Part shown: in pieces, positions 22,509 through 30,924 of the stretch
Numbering within the stretch: the first letter of the stretch is position 1
How the letters are laid out: each line of letters opens with the position of its first letter
From: Luteimonas saliphila
GTDB lineage: Bacteria; Pseudomonadota; Gammaproteobacteria; Xanthomonadales; Xanthomonadaceae
Direction: 5' to 3'
Assembly: GCF_016774335.1 (NCBI RefSeq)
Contig: NZ_JAETWA010000009.1
Coordinates: forward strand, 1 to 59,277
Length of the DNA stretch: 59,277 nt
Program-made: the position numbers and the translations under genes
The notes under the pieces: model-generated
What the model was told of the DNA's origin: nothing
The model's input: only the letters and a program-made list of their open reading frames with translations
The model's database searches: none

Positions 22509-23363
22509 TCAGGTGGGCCGATCCGGCGCGGCTGCATGTGTCAGGAACGCATGGCGGTCGACGACCGCAGCCGTGAACGACGCCACCGAGATGACCCAGA
22601 GCCACAGCGTTGATCCGCCTACCTCCGCCGCGCTCATCGCCCATGCCAGCGCGGGAACGGCCGCCAGCAGGGCGGGGGTGGCCAGGCTCGACGCCCGGAA
22701 ATCCCGGGCAGCGGGTCGGCCATTGCCGCCGGCCCGGGCGTCACGCCAGTAGAGTGCGCTCGTCGCGGCTGCCAGCACGCCCAGCACCAGCAGGATGATC
22801 AGCATCCGGCCACCGCCCGGCCCGACCGCCAGCAGGCCCGCCAGCAACGCGAACATGAGCGCGAGTCCGGTCGACAAGGCCGTCAGCACCTGGACCGGCA
22901 CGATGAGCGGATGCGGTACGGCTGACGAGGCGGCCGACGGCCGGGCCACCGCGTTGGCAACGACGACGCCAAGCGAGGTCAGCGACAACAGCATGCCCAC
23001 CAGGCCAAGCGCGAGGGCGCGAGGGGCGCCGGACGGCGCCCAGGACAGCAGTCCGCCGACGGCCAATGCCAGCGCCGCCGCCGACGACGCGAGCGCATTG
23101 CGGCGCAGGTGCCATCGCGTCGGCGCATGCAGCAGGCTCCGCACGCTGCGTGGAGCCGCCGAAGCGGACACCGCGATCGCGGCGGCGACGCACAGCAGGG
23201 CAAGTGCCAGGATGAGCGACCACATCTGCGGCGCTCGCAATGCCGCCATGCCCGCGCCGGGTGGGACCAGTGCTACGGAGATGCCCAGCCAAAGCAGCAA
23301 CCCGAAGCCGGTACCCGACAGCACGGCCGACACGGCATCCGGCAGCGGACGTTGCATGAGCAT
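22509..23363 (-). CDS. Polytopic membrane protein, possibly DmsC-like
   Basis: 284 residues with about eight hydrophobic segments. The stretch LLHAPTRWHLRRNALASS after the third segment and YWRDA near the end recall the DmsC/NrfD-type anchor subunit of DMSO reductase. No molybdopterin or iron-sulfur subunit gene is adjacent, so the name is tentative. The start MLMQRPLP follows a GGGGAGGGGA ribosome site. It lies 66 bases upstream of the outer-membrane gene on the same strand and may share a transcript. Confidence 0.55.
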   Translation of the reverse strand: MLMQRPLPDAVSAVLSGTGFGLLLWLGISVALVPPGAGMAALRAPQMWSLILALALLCVAAAIAVSASAAPRSVRSLLHAPTRWHLRRNALASSAAALALAVGGLLSWAPSGAPRALALGLVGMLLSLTSLGVVVANAVARPSAASSAVPHPLIVPVQVLTALSTGLALMFALLAGLLAVGPGGGRMLIILLVLGVLAAATSALYWRDARAGGNGRPAARDFRASSLATPALLAAVPALAWAMSAAEVGGSTLWLWVISVASFTAAVVDRHAFLTHAAAPDRPT

Positions 23364-23644
23364 TCCCCTCCCCTGGCGCAACGCGCAAGGGTGCCACGGT
23401 GTCGTCGCGCCAGGAAGTCGAATGCATCACGTCTCGGTGCCCGGGCCGCGCACCGCGACCCCCGGAGCCTGAGTTCCGCCGAGCCGGGGTGCAGCGCGGC
23501 TCTTCCTCCTCCTTCCGTCGAACCCCGCGCCGCCGGGCGCGTTGCACAGGTCGTCGATCCGGAACATCGCTGCGCAACGGCTCGAGCACTGGCTGGAAGA
23601 ACGCGACCCGCCCGGACGGCGCGATGCGTCCGGCCGTGTGTCGC

Positions 23645-25399
23645 TCAGAAGGGGAAGAAGCGCGGGATCAGCAGGATCGCCGCGGTGCAGAACACCACGT
23701 TGAGCGGCAGGCCGATGCGCACGAAGTCGGAGAAGCGGTAGCCGCCCGCGGTGAACACCATGGTGTTGGTCTGGTAGCTGATCGGAGTGGCGAAGCTGGT
23801 CGAGGCGGCGAACGCCACCGCCACCAGCAGCGGCTTGGGGTCGACGCCCAGCGACTCGGCCGCGGCCAGCGCGATCGGCACCACCAGCACCGCCGAGGCG
23901 TTGTTGCTCATGAACTCGGTGGCGATCGCCGTCATCAGGTACACCGCCGCCAGCGCCGCCAAGGGCCCGTAGCCGCCGAGCGATCCGATCATGAACTCCG
24001 CGGCCAGCGCCGCGCCGCCGGTCTTCTGCAACGCGATGCCGAGGGGAATGATCCCCGCCAGCAGCAGGATCACCCGCCAGTCGATCGCGCGGTAGGCCTC
24101 GTCCGGATCGATCAACCGGAACACCAGCAGCGCCGCGCAGCCGATCAGCGCGGCGACCACGATCGGCAGCCAGCCCAGCGCGACCACACCGATGGTGGCG
24201 GCCATCACCAGCACCGACATCGCCGCGCGGAACACGTCGACCTTCGCCTCCTTGTGCGTTCCGAGCACGATCATGCCCTTGTCCGCGCGCAGATCCTCGA
24301 TCGCCTTCTCCGGCGCGTCGAGCAGCAGCACGTCGCCGACGCTGAGTTCGACGTGGTCGAGCGGCTGGCGGATGTCGAGCAGGCGGCGGTGGATGCCGTG
24401 CACGCGGGTGCGGTACATGTGCCCGAAGCGCATCCCCGCCAAGGTGTGCCCGATCAGGTGCGAGCCGGGCGAGACCATCGCCTCCACCTGCACCCGGCCG
24501 GCGGCGAGGTCGCCGTCCAGGTCGCGTGCGACGTGGTCGAACCGGAGTCTGCGCGCCCTGCGCACCGCCGCGATCTGCTTCCACTCGCCGCGCAGCAGCA
24601 ACCGGTCGCCCTCGCGCACCACGGCGGCCTCGCCGTGGACCGGGTCGCCGTTGCGCAGGATCTCCAGGACCAGCACATCGTCGATGGTGGCGGGCACCAC
24701 CTGTTCGCGGCGCAGGCCGATGGCGTCGGACTCCGCCGGCACCAGCAGCTCGGCGACGTAGCGGCCCACGTGCTCGGTGTCGTCGCTGCCGGGGATGCCG
24801 CGGTCGGGCAGCAGCCAGCGGCCCACCGTCATCAGGTAGAGCATGCAGATGCCGACGAAGACGATGCCCAGCGGCGCGAACTCGAACAGGGTGAAGCCGA
24901 TGCCCGCCGATTCGCGCGCCATCGCGTCCACCAGCAGGTTGGTCGAGGTGCCGATCAGGGTGCAGGCGCCGGCCGCCTGCGACATGTAGGACAACGGGAT
25001 CAGGAACCTCGAGGGCGCCCAGCGGTTGGCGGTGCTGGCGGCGATCACCAGCGGCAGGAACACTGCCACCGTCGCGGTGTTGTTGATGAAAGCCGACACG
25101 CACGAGACCAGCACCAGCATCAGCAGCAGGAACAGCCAGCGCCAGCGGATCTTCGAGAGCAGCTCGCCGATCGCCACCAGCGCGCCGTTGCGCTGCAGCG
25201 CCGCGCTCAGCACGAACATGGCGCCGACCATGACCGTGGCCTGGCTGCTGAAACCCGAGAGCGCCTCCGGCACCGTGACCACGCCGGTCGCCAGCAGCGC
25301 CGTCATCACCAGCAGCGCCACCACGTCCATCCGCACCTTCTCGGTGACGAACAGGTAGATGGCGCCGGCCAGGATGCCCAGCGTCAGCCACAGGTCCAC
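23645..25399 (-). CDS. SLC13/DASS-type anion transporter with two TrkA-C (RCK_C) domains
   Basis: 584 residues from a GTG with GGGAGG seven bases upstream. About six membrane helices precede a soluble block (residues about 200-380) that resembles paired RCK_C domains (RREQVVPATIDDVLVLEI, then AMVSPGSHLIGHTLAGMRF). More helices follow. The SNT-like signatures are NNTATVAVFLPL and, in the second half, MSNNASAVLVVPIA plus PISYQTNTMVF. Members carry dicarboxylates, sulfate or other anions with sodium; the substrate here is unknown. It stands alone on the minus strand, divergent from the WYL regulator. Confidence 0.9.
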   Translation of the reverse strand: MDLWLTLGILAGAIYLFVTEKVRMDVVALLVMTALLATGVVTVPEALSGFSSQATVMVGAMFVLSAALQRNGALVAIGELLSKIRWRWLFLLLMLVLVSCVSAFINNTATVAVFLPLVIAASTANRWAPSRFLIPLSYMSQAAGACTLIGTSTNLLVDAMARESAGIGFTLFEFAPLGIVFVGICMLYLMTVGRWLLPDRGIPGSDDTEHVGRYVAELLVPAESDAIGLRREQVVPATIDDVLVLEILRNGDPVHGEAAVVREGDRLLLRGEWKQIAAVRRARRLRFDHVARDLDGDLAAGRVQVEAMVSPGSHLIGHTLAGMRFGHMYRTRVHGIHRRLLDIRQPLDHVELSVGDVLLLDAPEKAIEDLRADKGMIVLGTHKEAKVDVFRAAMSVLVMAATIGVVALGWLPIVVAALIGCAALLVFRLIDPDEAYRAIDWRVILLLAGIIPLGIALQKTGGAALAAEFMIGSLGGYGPLAALAAVYLMTAIATEFMSNNASAVLVVPIALAAAESLGVDPKPLLVAVAFAASTSFATPISYQTNTMVFTAGGYRFSDFVRIGLPLNVVFCTAAILLIPRFFPF

Positions 25400-25647
25400 G
25401 CCGGCCTCCCGTGATCTCCGACGCGCGCGCCCGTGTCCGGCCTCGGCGGCCGGGGTGCGGGGATGCACGCCTGCGGCGCGGTTGCTGTCGTCCTGCTGGC
25501 CAAGCGGTTCCGCCGTCTTCCTGCATCGATCCGGTCGGACATGGTGGGACCCCCGCCGCGACGCTGCAATCCCGCGCGCCCGGAACCACGCCGCCACGCA
25601 CCCCCCGGGCGACGCCAACCTGCGGCCGACGGGCGCATAATCCGGCC

Positions 25648-26616
25648 ATGGACCGATACGAACGCATCCTTTCCCTGCACCGCATCCTCAAGACCTCGCG
25701 CTATCCGGTGACGGTCGCGCGCCTGCAGGAAGAGCTCGAATGCTCCCGGGCCACCGTCTACCGCGACCTGGCCTTCCTGCGCGACGCGCTGATGGCGCCG
25801 GTGGTCGGGGACGGCGAAGCCGGCTTCCGCTACGACGCCGAGGAGGGCGGGCGGTTCGAACTGCCGGGGCTGTGGCTCAATTCCGACGAGCTGCACGCGT
25901 TGCTGGCCGCGCAGCAGTTGCTCTCGCGCAGCGGCGGCGGCGTGCTGTCGAATGCGCTGGCGCCGCTGCAGGCGCGGATCGACAAGCTGCTCGACGAGCA
26001 TTCGGCCGGCAAGCGCTGGCCGGTGGAACGGGTGCGTGTGATCCCGCACCGCGGCCGGCGCATGGACGAGCACGCGTTCCGTACCGTGTGTTCGGCGGTG
26101 CTGCAGCGCAAGCAGCTGGCGTTCGACTACCGCGCGCGCTCGACCGACGAGAAGACCCGGCGCACGGTCTCGCCGCAGCGCATCACCCACTACCGCGACA
26201 ACTGGTACCTCGACGCCTGGGACCACGAGCGCGAGGCGCTGCGCAGCTTCTCGGTCGACCGCATCGGGGCCGCGCGCGTGCTCGATGCCGCCGCGCGCGA
26301 CATCGACGAGCAGCAGCTCGACACCCACCTGGCCGGCAGCTACGGCATCTTCTCCGGCCCGCCGAAGGGCGTGGCGACGATCGTGTTCAGCGCCAGGGCC
26401 GCGCGCTGGGTGGCCGACGAGCACTGGCATTCGCAGCAGCAGGGCCGGCACCTCGCCGACGGCCGCTACGAGCTCAAGTTGCCCTACAGCGCCTCGCGCG
26501 AACTGCTGATGGACGTGCTGCACTACGGCGCGGACGCCGAGATCGTCGAGCCGCCGGCGCTGCGCGAGCAGGCCAAGTCGCTGCTCCAGCTCGCCCTGTC
26601 GAACTACGACCGTTGA
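25648..26616 (+). CDS. WYL-domain transcriptional regulator
   Basis: 322 residues. An N-terminal HTH_11/DeoR-type winged helix (RILKTSRYPVTVARLQEELE, then CSRATVYRDLAFLRD) is followed by a WYL domain with ISPQRI-like VSPQRITHYRDNWYLDAWD, and a WCX-type C-terminal extension (ARWVADEHWHSQQQ). WYL proteins bind nucleic-acid or nucleotide ligands and often control stress or defence genes. Its stop overlaps the patatin start (TGATG), so the two genes are translationally coupled. No defence genes are nearby. Confidence 0.94.
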   Translation: MDRYERILSLHRILKTSRYPVTVARLQEELECSRATVYRDLAFLRDALMAPVVGDGEAGFRYDAEEGGRFELPGLWLNSDELHALLAAQQLLSRSGGGVLSNALAPLQARIDKLLDEHSAGKRWPVERVRVIPHRGRRMDEHAFRTVCSAVLQRKQLAFDYRARSTDEKTRRTVSPQRITHYRDNWYLDAWDHEREALRSFSVDRIGAARVLDAAARDIDEQQLDTHLAGSYGIFSGPPKGVATIVFSARAARWVADEHWHSQQQGRHLADGRYELKLPYSASRELLMDVLHYGADAEIVEPPALREQAKSLLQLALSNYDR

Positions 26617-27551
26617 TGGCGGTGGGCGAGGCAGTGGACGGCGCGCCGCCGCGGGCGCAGCGCGAGCGCATCGCGCTGGTGCTCGGGGCCGGCGGCGCGC
26701 GCGGCCTGGCGCAGATCGGCGTGATCGAGGTGCTGGAGGAGCGCGGCTTCCGGATCGATGCGGTCTGCGGTTCGTCCAGCGGCGCACTGGTGGGCGGCAT
26801 CTTCGCCGCGGGCAGGCTGCGCGAGTTCGACCAGCGACTGCGGGCGATGTCGCGACGCGACTTCCTGCGCCTCCTCGACCCTGGCTGGCGGCGTTCCGGA
26901 CTGCTGCGCGGCCTGCGCCTGGTCGAGGCGATGCGCGAGGTGGTGGGCGACCCCCTGATCGAGTCGCTGCCGGTGGAGTTCACCGCCGTCGCGGTCGACC
27001 TGCAGCGCCAGCGCGAGGTCTGGATCCGCGAAGGGCGGCTGTGGGACGCGTTGCGCGCCTCGTTCGCGATCCCGGGCCTGTTCACCCCGCATCGCGTCAA
27101 CGGGCGCGCGCTGGTGGACGGTGGGCTGCTGGCGCCGTTGCCGATCGCGGCCACGCGCATGTCGGATGCGCACCGGCTGGTGGCTGTCGACATGCACGGT
27201 TGGCCGCAGCGTCCGCCCGGCGAGCCGGCGCGGCCGCAGGCCGACGAAGCGCCCACCCTGGCCGGACGCTTCGGCGACTGGCTGGAGCGCGCGGTCGAGC
27301 GCATGGCCGACGGCGAGGACACCGCCGCCGACCGCGACGCGCTGCGCATGGGCCTGCCCGAGATCATGTCGCGATCGCTCGACACGATGCAGGCGCAGAT
27401 CGCGCGCGTGCAGCTGGCGATGGATCCGCCGGAGCTGCTGATCCGCATCCCGCGCGATGCCTGCCAGTTCTACGAATTCTGGCGCGCCGCCGAGCTGATC
27501 GATGTCGGGCGGGCGACCGCGGGCAAGGCGCTCGACGCCGCCGGTTACTGA
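26616..27551 (+). CDS. Patatin-like phospholipase (RssA type)
   Basis: 311 residues. The patatin fold is marked by the oxyanion loop LGAGGARGLAQIGV, nucleophile GSSSGALVGG (Ser in GxSxG) and catalytic Asp in VDGGLLAPLP. No signal peptide, so probably cytoplasmic or membrane-associated. Such proteins cleave acyl groups from phospholipids; the substrate is not known. It overlaps the WYL regulator by one base. Confidence 0.93.
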   Translation: MAVGEAVDGAPPRAQRERIALVLGAGGARGLAQIGVIEVLEERGFRIDAVCGSSSGALVGGIFAAGRLREFDQRLRAMSRRDFLRLLDPGWRRSGLLRGLRLVEAMREVVGDPLIESLPVEFTAVAVDLQRQREVWIREGRLWDALRASFAIPGLFTPHRVNGRALVDGGLLAPLPIAATRMSDAHRLVAVDMHGWPQRPPGEPARPQADEAPTLAGRFGDWLERAVERMADGEDTAADRDALRMGLPEIMSRSLDTMQAQIARVQLAMDPPELLIRIPRDACQFYEFWRAAELIDVGRATAGKALDAAGY

Positions 27552-27645
27552 TGCCCGCGGCGGCGCGGGCCCGGTCGGGCCGAGGCGGTCGCAGTCCCTG
27601 AGATGGCGGCCGGCGACCCTGTGCGCCACCACAGGAGCGACCGTC

Positions 27646-27990
27646 ATGACCCGACCCGAATCCCGCCCGCCGCATTCCGCTGCCCTGCCGACCGTCGAGC
27701 GGCTGCTGCTCGGCACGTTGTTCCTGGCCGCGATCGTCCTGCTGACGTTCCCTGCGGCGCGCGACATCGGCGGCGCCTTCGGCTGGACGCCGTTCTGGCT
27801 CATGGCGCTCCCGGCCACCAGCCTGCTCGCGGCCCGCCTGCTCGCGTGGGCGCGGCGCGATGGCGTGGCCGAAAACCGCGCACCCGCGCTCCCGGTCCGC
27901 CGTCGTCGACCCGCGATGGCGGTCGCGCGCCGCCGTACCATGCCGCGGCGACCGGCCGCGCGCCTGCTCGCGGCGATTTCGCTGCGCTGA
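27646..27990 (+). CDS. Small two-segment membrane protein
   Basis: 114 residues. Two hydrophobic segments (LLLGTLFLAAIVLLTF and WLMALPATSLLAARLLAW) are followed by a strongly basic, Arg-rich tail. ACAGGAGCGACC upstream of the ATG is a good ribosome site. I do not recognise a family. Position 95 bases after the patatin gene allows co-transcription. Confidence 0.6.
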   Translation: MTRPESRPPHSAALPTVERLLLGTLFLAAIVLLTFPAARDIGGAFGWTPFWLMALPATSLLAARLLAWARRDGVAENRAPALPVRRRRPAMAVARRRTMPRRPAARLLAAISLR

Positions 27991-28087
27991 ACTTCCGTCT
28001 TCGGGGTGGGCCCCAGGGACGGGCTTGTCCGGGAACCGCGCCTGGCGTCGATCCCGCCGCTTGCGGAGGATCAGCCCCGGCCGTGGC

Positions 28088-28738
28088 TCAACGCAGCACC
28101 AGCGGCGGTTCGCCGCCCACGATCACCACGTCCGCCGGGCGGCGTGCGAACAGACCGACCGCGACCACGCCCGGGATCTGGTTGAGTTCGCCTTCCAGGG
28201 CGACCGGATCGGCGATGCGCAGGCCGTGCACGTCCAGCACCCAGTTGCCGTTGTCGGTGACCACGCCCTCGCGCCACACCGGCTGGCCGCCGGTCCTGGC
28301 CAGGATCTCGCGCGCGACCAGGCTGCGCGCCATCGGGATCACCTCGACCGGCAGCGGGAAGCGGCCGAGCACGTCGACCCGCTTGGCCGGATCGATGATG
28401 CAGACGAAGCGCGCGCTGGCCTGGGCGATGATCTTCTCGCGCGTCAGCGCCGCGCCCCCGCCCTTGATCAGCCGCCTGTGCGGATCGCATTCGTCGGCGC
28501 CGTCGACGTACAGCGGCAGCGGACCGGCGGCGTTGAGGTCGAGGATCTCGATCCCGTGGCCGCGCAGGCGTTCCGTGCTCTGTTCCGAGCTCGACACCGC
28601 GCCCGCGATGCGATCGCGGATCCGCGCCAGCGCATCGATGAAGAACGCGACGGTCGAGCCGGTGCCGACCCCGACGACCATGCCGTCCTCGACGAACTCG
28701 ATGGCCTTTTCGCCGGCCAGGCGCTTGGATTCGGACAT
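28088..28738 (-). CDS. rpiA: Ribose-5-phosphate isomerase A
   Basis: 216 residues. It interconverts ribose-5-phosphate and ribulose-5-phosphate in the pentose phosphate pathway. Family motifs: [34 protein letters not shown] and REKIIA. The start [12 protein letters not shown] is chosen by homology and lies right against a GGGGAAT repeat, which leaves an unusual purine-rich leader that may itself act as ribosome site. Length is normal. Confidence 0.98.
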   Translation of the reverse strand: MSESKRLAGEKAIEFVEDGMVVGVGTGSTVAFFIDALARIRDRIAGAVSSSEQSTERLRGHGIEILDLNAAGPLPLYVDGADECDPHRRLIKGGGAALTREKIIAQASARFVCIIDPAKRVDVLGRFPLPVEVIPMARSLVAREILARTGGQPVWREGVVTDNGNWVLDVHGLRIADPVALEGELNQIPGVVAVGLFARRPADVVIVGGEPPLVLR

Positions 28739-28771
28739 GGGAATGGGGAATGGGGAATGGGGAATGGGGGG
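28739..28771. repeat. GGGGAAT tandem units directly before the rpiA start
   Basis: Four tandem units of the kind GGAATGG/GGGGAAT abut the rpiA start codon. The same unit forms the palindrome between groES and groEL. On the minus strand it reads CCCCATTCC, so the rpiA mRNA leader is C/T-rich here and a classical ribosome site is missing. Confidence 0.8.
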
Positions 28772-28808
28772 CGGACGCGTCCGCTGCTGTCGCGGGCCGG
28801 CGTCCGGG

Positions 28809-28882
28809 TTGTCATCCCGAGCGCAGCGAGGGATCTGCCGTGGCATCGGAGGCAAGATTCCTCGCCGCGCTCGGGATGACAA
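28809..28882. repeat. Palindromic repeat with GTCATCCCGAGCG ends
   Basis: TTGTCATCCCGAGCGCAGCG at 28809 is mirrored by CGCGCTCGGGATGACAA at 28866-28882, with paired GAGGGATCT/AGATTCCTC sequences inside. This imperfect hairpin belongs to a common dispersed repeat type of GC-rich proteobacteria. It separates the EVE gene from rpiA on the minus strand. Confidence 0.85.
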
Positions 28883-28909
28883 GGACTCCTGCGGAATCCC
28901 AATCAGTGC

Positions 28910-29373
<464 letters not shown>

Positions 29374-29377
<4 letters not shown>

Positions 29378-29955
29378 GCTGTGACCAGGAAGGTGTCGGA
29401 TTCGGTGCAGACGGCGTCGAGCGGGATGTCCCAGGGTTCGGCCGCGATCGCGTCGGCCTGCTGCACGGCGAAACCGGCGCCCACCAGTCGCGGCGGACCG
29501 GATTGCGCGACCCGGAACGCGAAGCTGCGATCGTACCAGCCGCCGCCCATGCCCAGCCGGTGGCCGCGCGCGTCGAATGCCACCAGCGGCACGACGGCCA
29601 GCCCGAGCGCGGACGGCGGCAGCAGGGCATCGGCAGGCACCTCGGGCTCCGGGATGCCGAAGCGGTTGGACGTTAGCGGCGCACCCGGTGTCCACGGGGC
29701 GAAGCGCAGTGTGCCGTCCTCGTGCAGTACCGGCAGGCAGTAGCGCACGTCCCCGGGCAGGCGCACTTGCCAGGCGTGCAGCGCGATTTCGCCGTCCATC
29801 GACCAGTAGCCGGCGACGAAGCCCGAGCGCGGAGCGAAGGGCAGTGCCAGGAGCCGGTCGGCCAGCGGTTCGGCCGCGGCGATGCGCACAGGCGCGGGCA
29901 GCGCGCGGCGGCGCGCGCGCATCTCGCGCCGTAGCGCGTCGCGTGCGGACGTCAT
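29374..29955 (-). CDS. ygfA: 5-formyltetrahydrofolate cyclo-ligase
   Basis: 193 residues. It converts 5-formyl-THF to 5,10-methenyl-THF with ATP. Motifs: LRREMRARRRALP at the N-terminus, GYWSMDGEIAL, and the signature VPLVAFDARGHRLGMGGGWYDRS. It lies downstream of the 6S RNA gene, the arrangement conserved from E. coli, where ssrS and ygfA are read from one transcript. The start MTSARDALRRE is the first in the frame. Confidence 0.96.
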
Positions 29956-30091
29956 CGAACGGATTGCGCGGGGATCATGCCCGCCATTGTGACCGGGGCG
30001 GCACGGTCACAGGAAGGGCGGCAAGCGTGGCTACTCAGGACTGTCGTGCCGGACGGCGCGCACAGCACCGCAAATGGTGCCGCAGAATGGA

Positions 30092-30277
30092 TACGTCCTC
30101 CGCCATGCCGATGCCTGCGAAACGACCTTGAACCCGGGGTTCAAGTGGGAGCGTTCGGTTTCCATCGGGCTTCCCGCTGCGAGGCGGACCTGCACTCCCG
30201 GATTCCTCGCGCCCCCGTGGTCGTCATTAAGGGACAAGGCGAATGTTGCGCATGCCGTCGGACAGGGCAGAGGACGC
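30092..30277 (-). ncRNA. ssrS: 6S RNA
   Basis: Found by position and structure. It lies between zapA and ygfA on the same strand, the conserved location. The predicted 5' end (GCGTCCTCTGCC) pairs with the 3' end (GGCGGAGGACGT) to close a terminal stem; the length is about 186 bases, close to the 184 of E. coli. The internal stem CTTGAACCCCGGGTTCAAG corresponds to the E. coli stretch CTTGAACCAAGGGTTCAAG. 6S RNA binds sigma-70 holoenzyme as a promoter mimic in stationary phase. Ends are estimated to within a few bases. Confidence 0.9.
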
Positions 30278-30283
30278 GAAAGC

Positions 30284-30311
30284 AGTATAGCCCGCTGCCG
30301 TTTCCTGCCAA
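30284..30311 (-). promoter_or_regulatory. Sigma-70 promoter of 6S RNA
   Basis: On the minus strand TTGGCA (30306-30311) and TATACT (30284-30289) are 16 bases apart, both close to consensus. The start site would fall near 30277, matching the predicted 6S 5' end. Confidence 0.8.
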
Positions 30312-30361
30312 GCCCGTTCGTCGGCAGCAGCGGGTCGCGGTTCATGCCGCGCGTGCGCGGC

Positions 30362-30661
30362 TCAGCGCGCGTCGATCAGGCCGTCGAGCTTGCGCTGCAG
30401 GTCCTCGAGCAGGCGCGCGATCTCGCGATCGCGCTGCTCGTTCTCCACCCGCACCTGCTGCAACTCGTGCGCGAGGTTGAGGGCGGCGAGCACCGCGACC
30501 CGGTCGACCGCCGCCATGCGGTTGCTGCCGCGCACCTCGCGCATGCGTCCGTCGAGCAGCCTGGCCGCGGCCATCAGGCTCTCGCGCTCGTCGGCGGCGA
30601 CGCCGACGGTGTACTCGCGGTCGAGGACGTGCACGCTGACCGCTTCGTTGCCGCCGCTCAT
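30362..30661 (-). CDS. zapA: Cell division protein ZapA
   Basis: 99 residues. ZapA cross-links FtsZ filaments at the division ring. The N-terminal domain VSVHVLDREYTVGVAADE and the C-terminal coiled coil (ALNLAHELQQVRVENEQRD) fit the family in length and pattern. It lies ten bases downstream of a small coiled-coil gene and upstream of the 6S RNA. Confidence 0.95.
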   Translation of the reverse strand: MSGGNEAVSVHVLDREYTVGVAADERESLMAAARLLDGRMREVRGSNRMAAVDRVAVLAALNLAHELQQVRVENEQRDREIARLLEDLQRKLDGLIDAR

Positions 30662-30671
30662 GCGCGCGTGC

Positions 30672-30893
30672 TCACGTGTGCTGCTCCAGCGACTTGAGCC
30701 GCGCGATCATCGCCTCGACCCGGGAACGCGCCTGCTCGTTCTTGGCCAGCAGTTGCGAACGTTCGCCGGCGATCTGCTCGTGCTGCTGGCGCAGCGAACG
30801 GTTCTCGTCGGACAGCTTCTGGGCGCGTTCGACCAGGGCATCGATGCGCCCGGTCAGGGCGCGAAGCTGGGCGATGACGTCCGGGCGGTCCAT
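30672..30893 (-). CDS. Small coiled-coil protein, TIGR02449 (ZapB-like)
   Basis: 73 residues, almost entirely a heptad-rich helix (ALVERAQKLSDENRSLRQQH, then ERSQLLAKNEQARSRVEAM). The TIGR02449 family stands next to zapA in many gammaproteobacteria and is thought to play a ZapB-like part in division. It lies ten bases before zapA on the same strand. Confidence 0.9.
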   Translation of the reverse strand: MDRPDVIAQLRALTGRIDALVERAQKLSDENRSLRQQHEQIAGERSQLLAKNEQARSRVEAMIARLKSLEQHT

Positions 30894-30924
30894 GTCGGCA
30901 CGATAGGCAGCGGGCGCGGGGCGG

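Noticed and set aside
23399..25414. A 671-codon plus-strand frame opposite the SLC13 transporter
   Set aside because: The minus strand encodes a transporter with clear helices and NNTATVAVF and SNNASAV motifs; the plus frame is His/Arg/Gln rich and without a domain.
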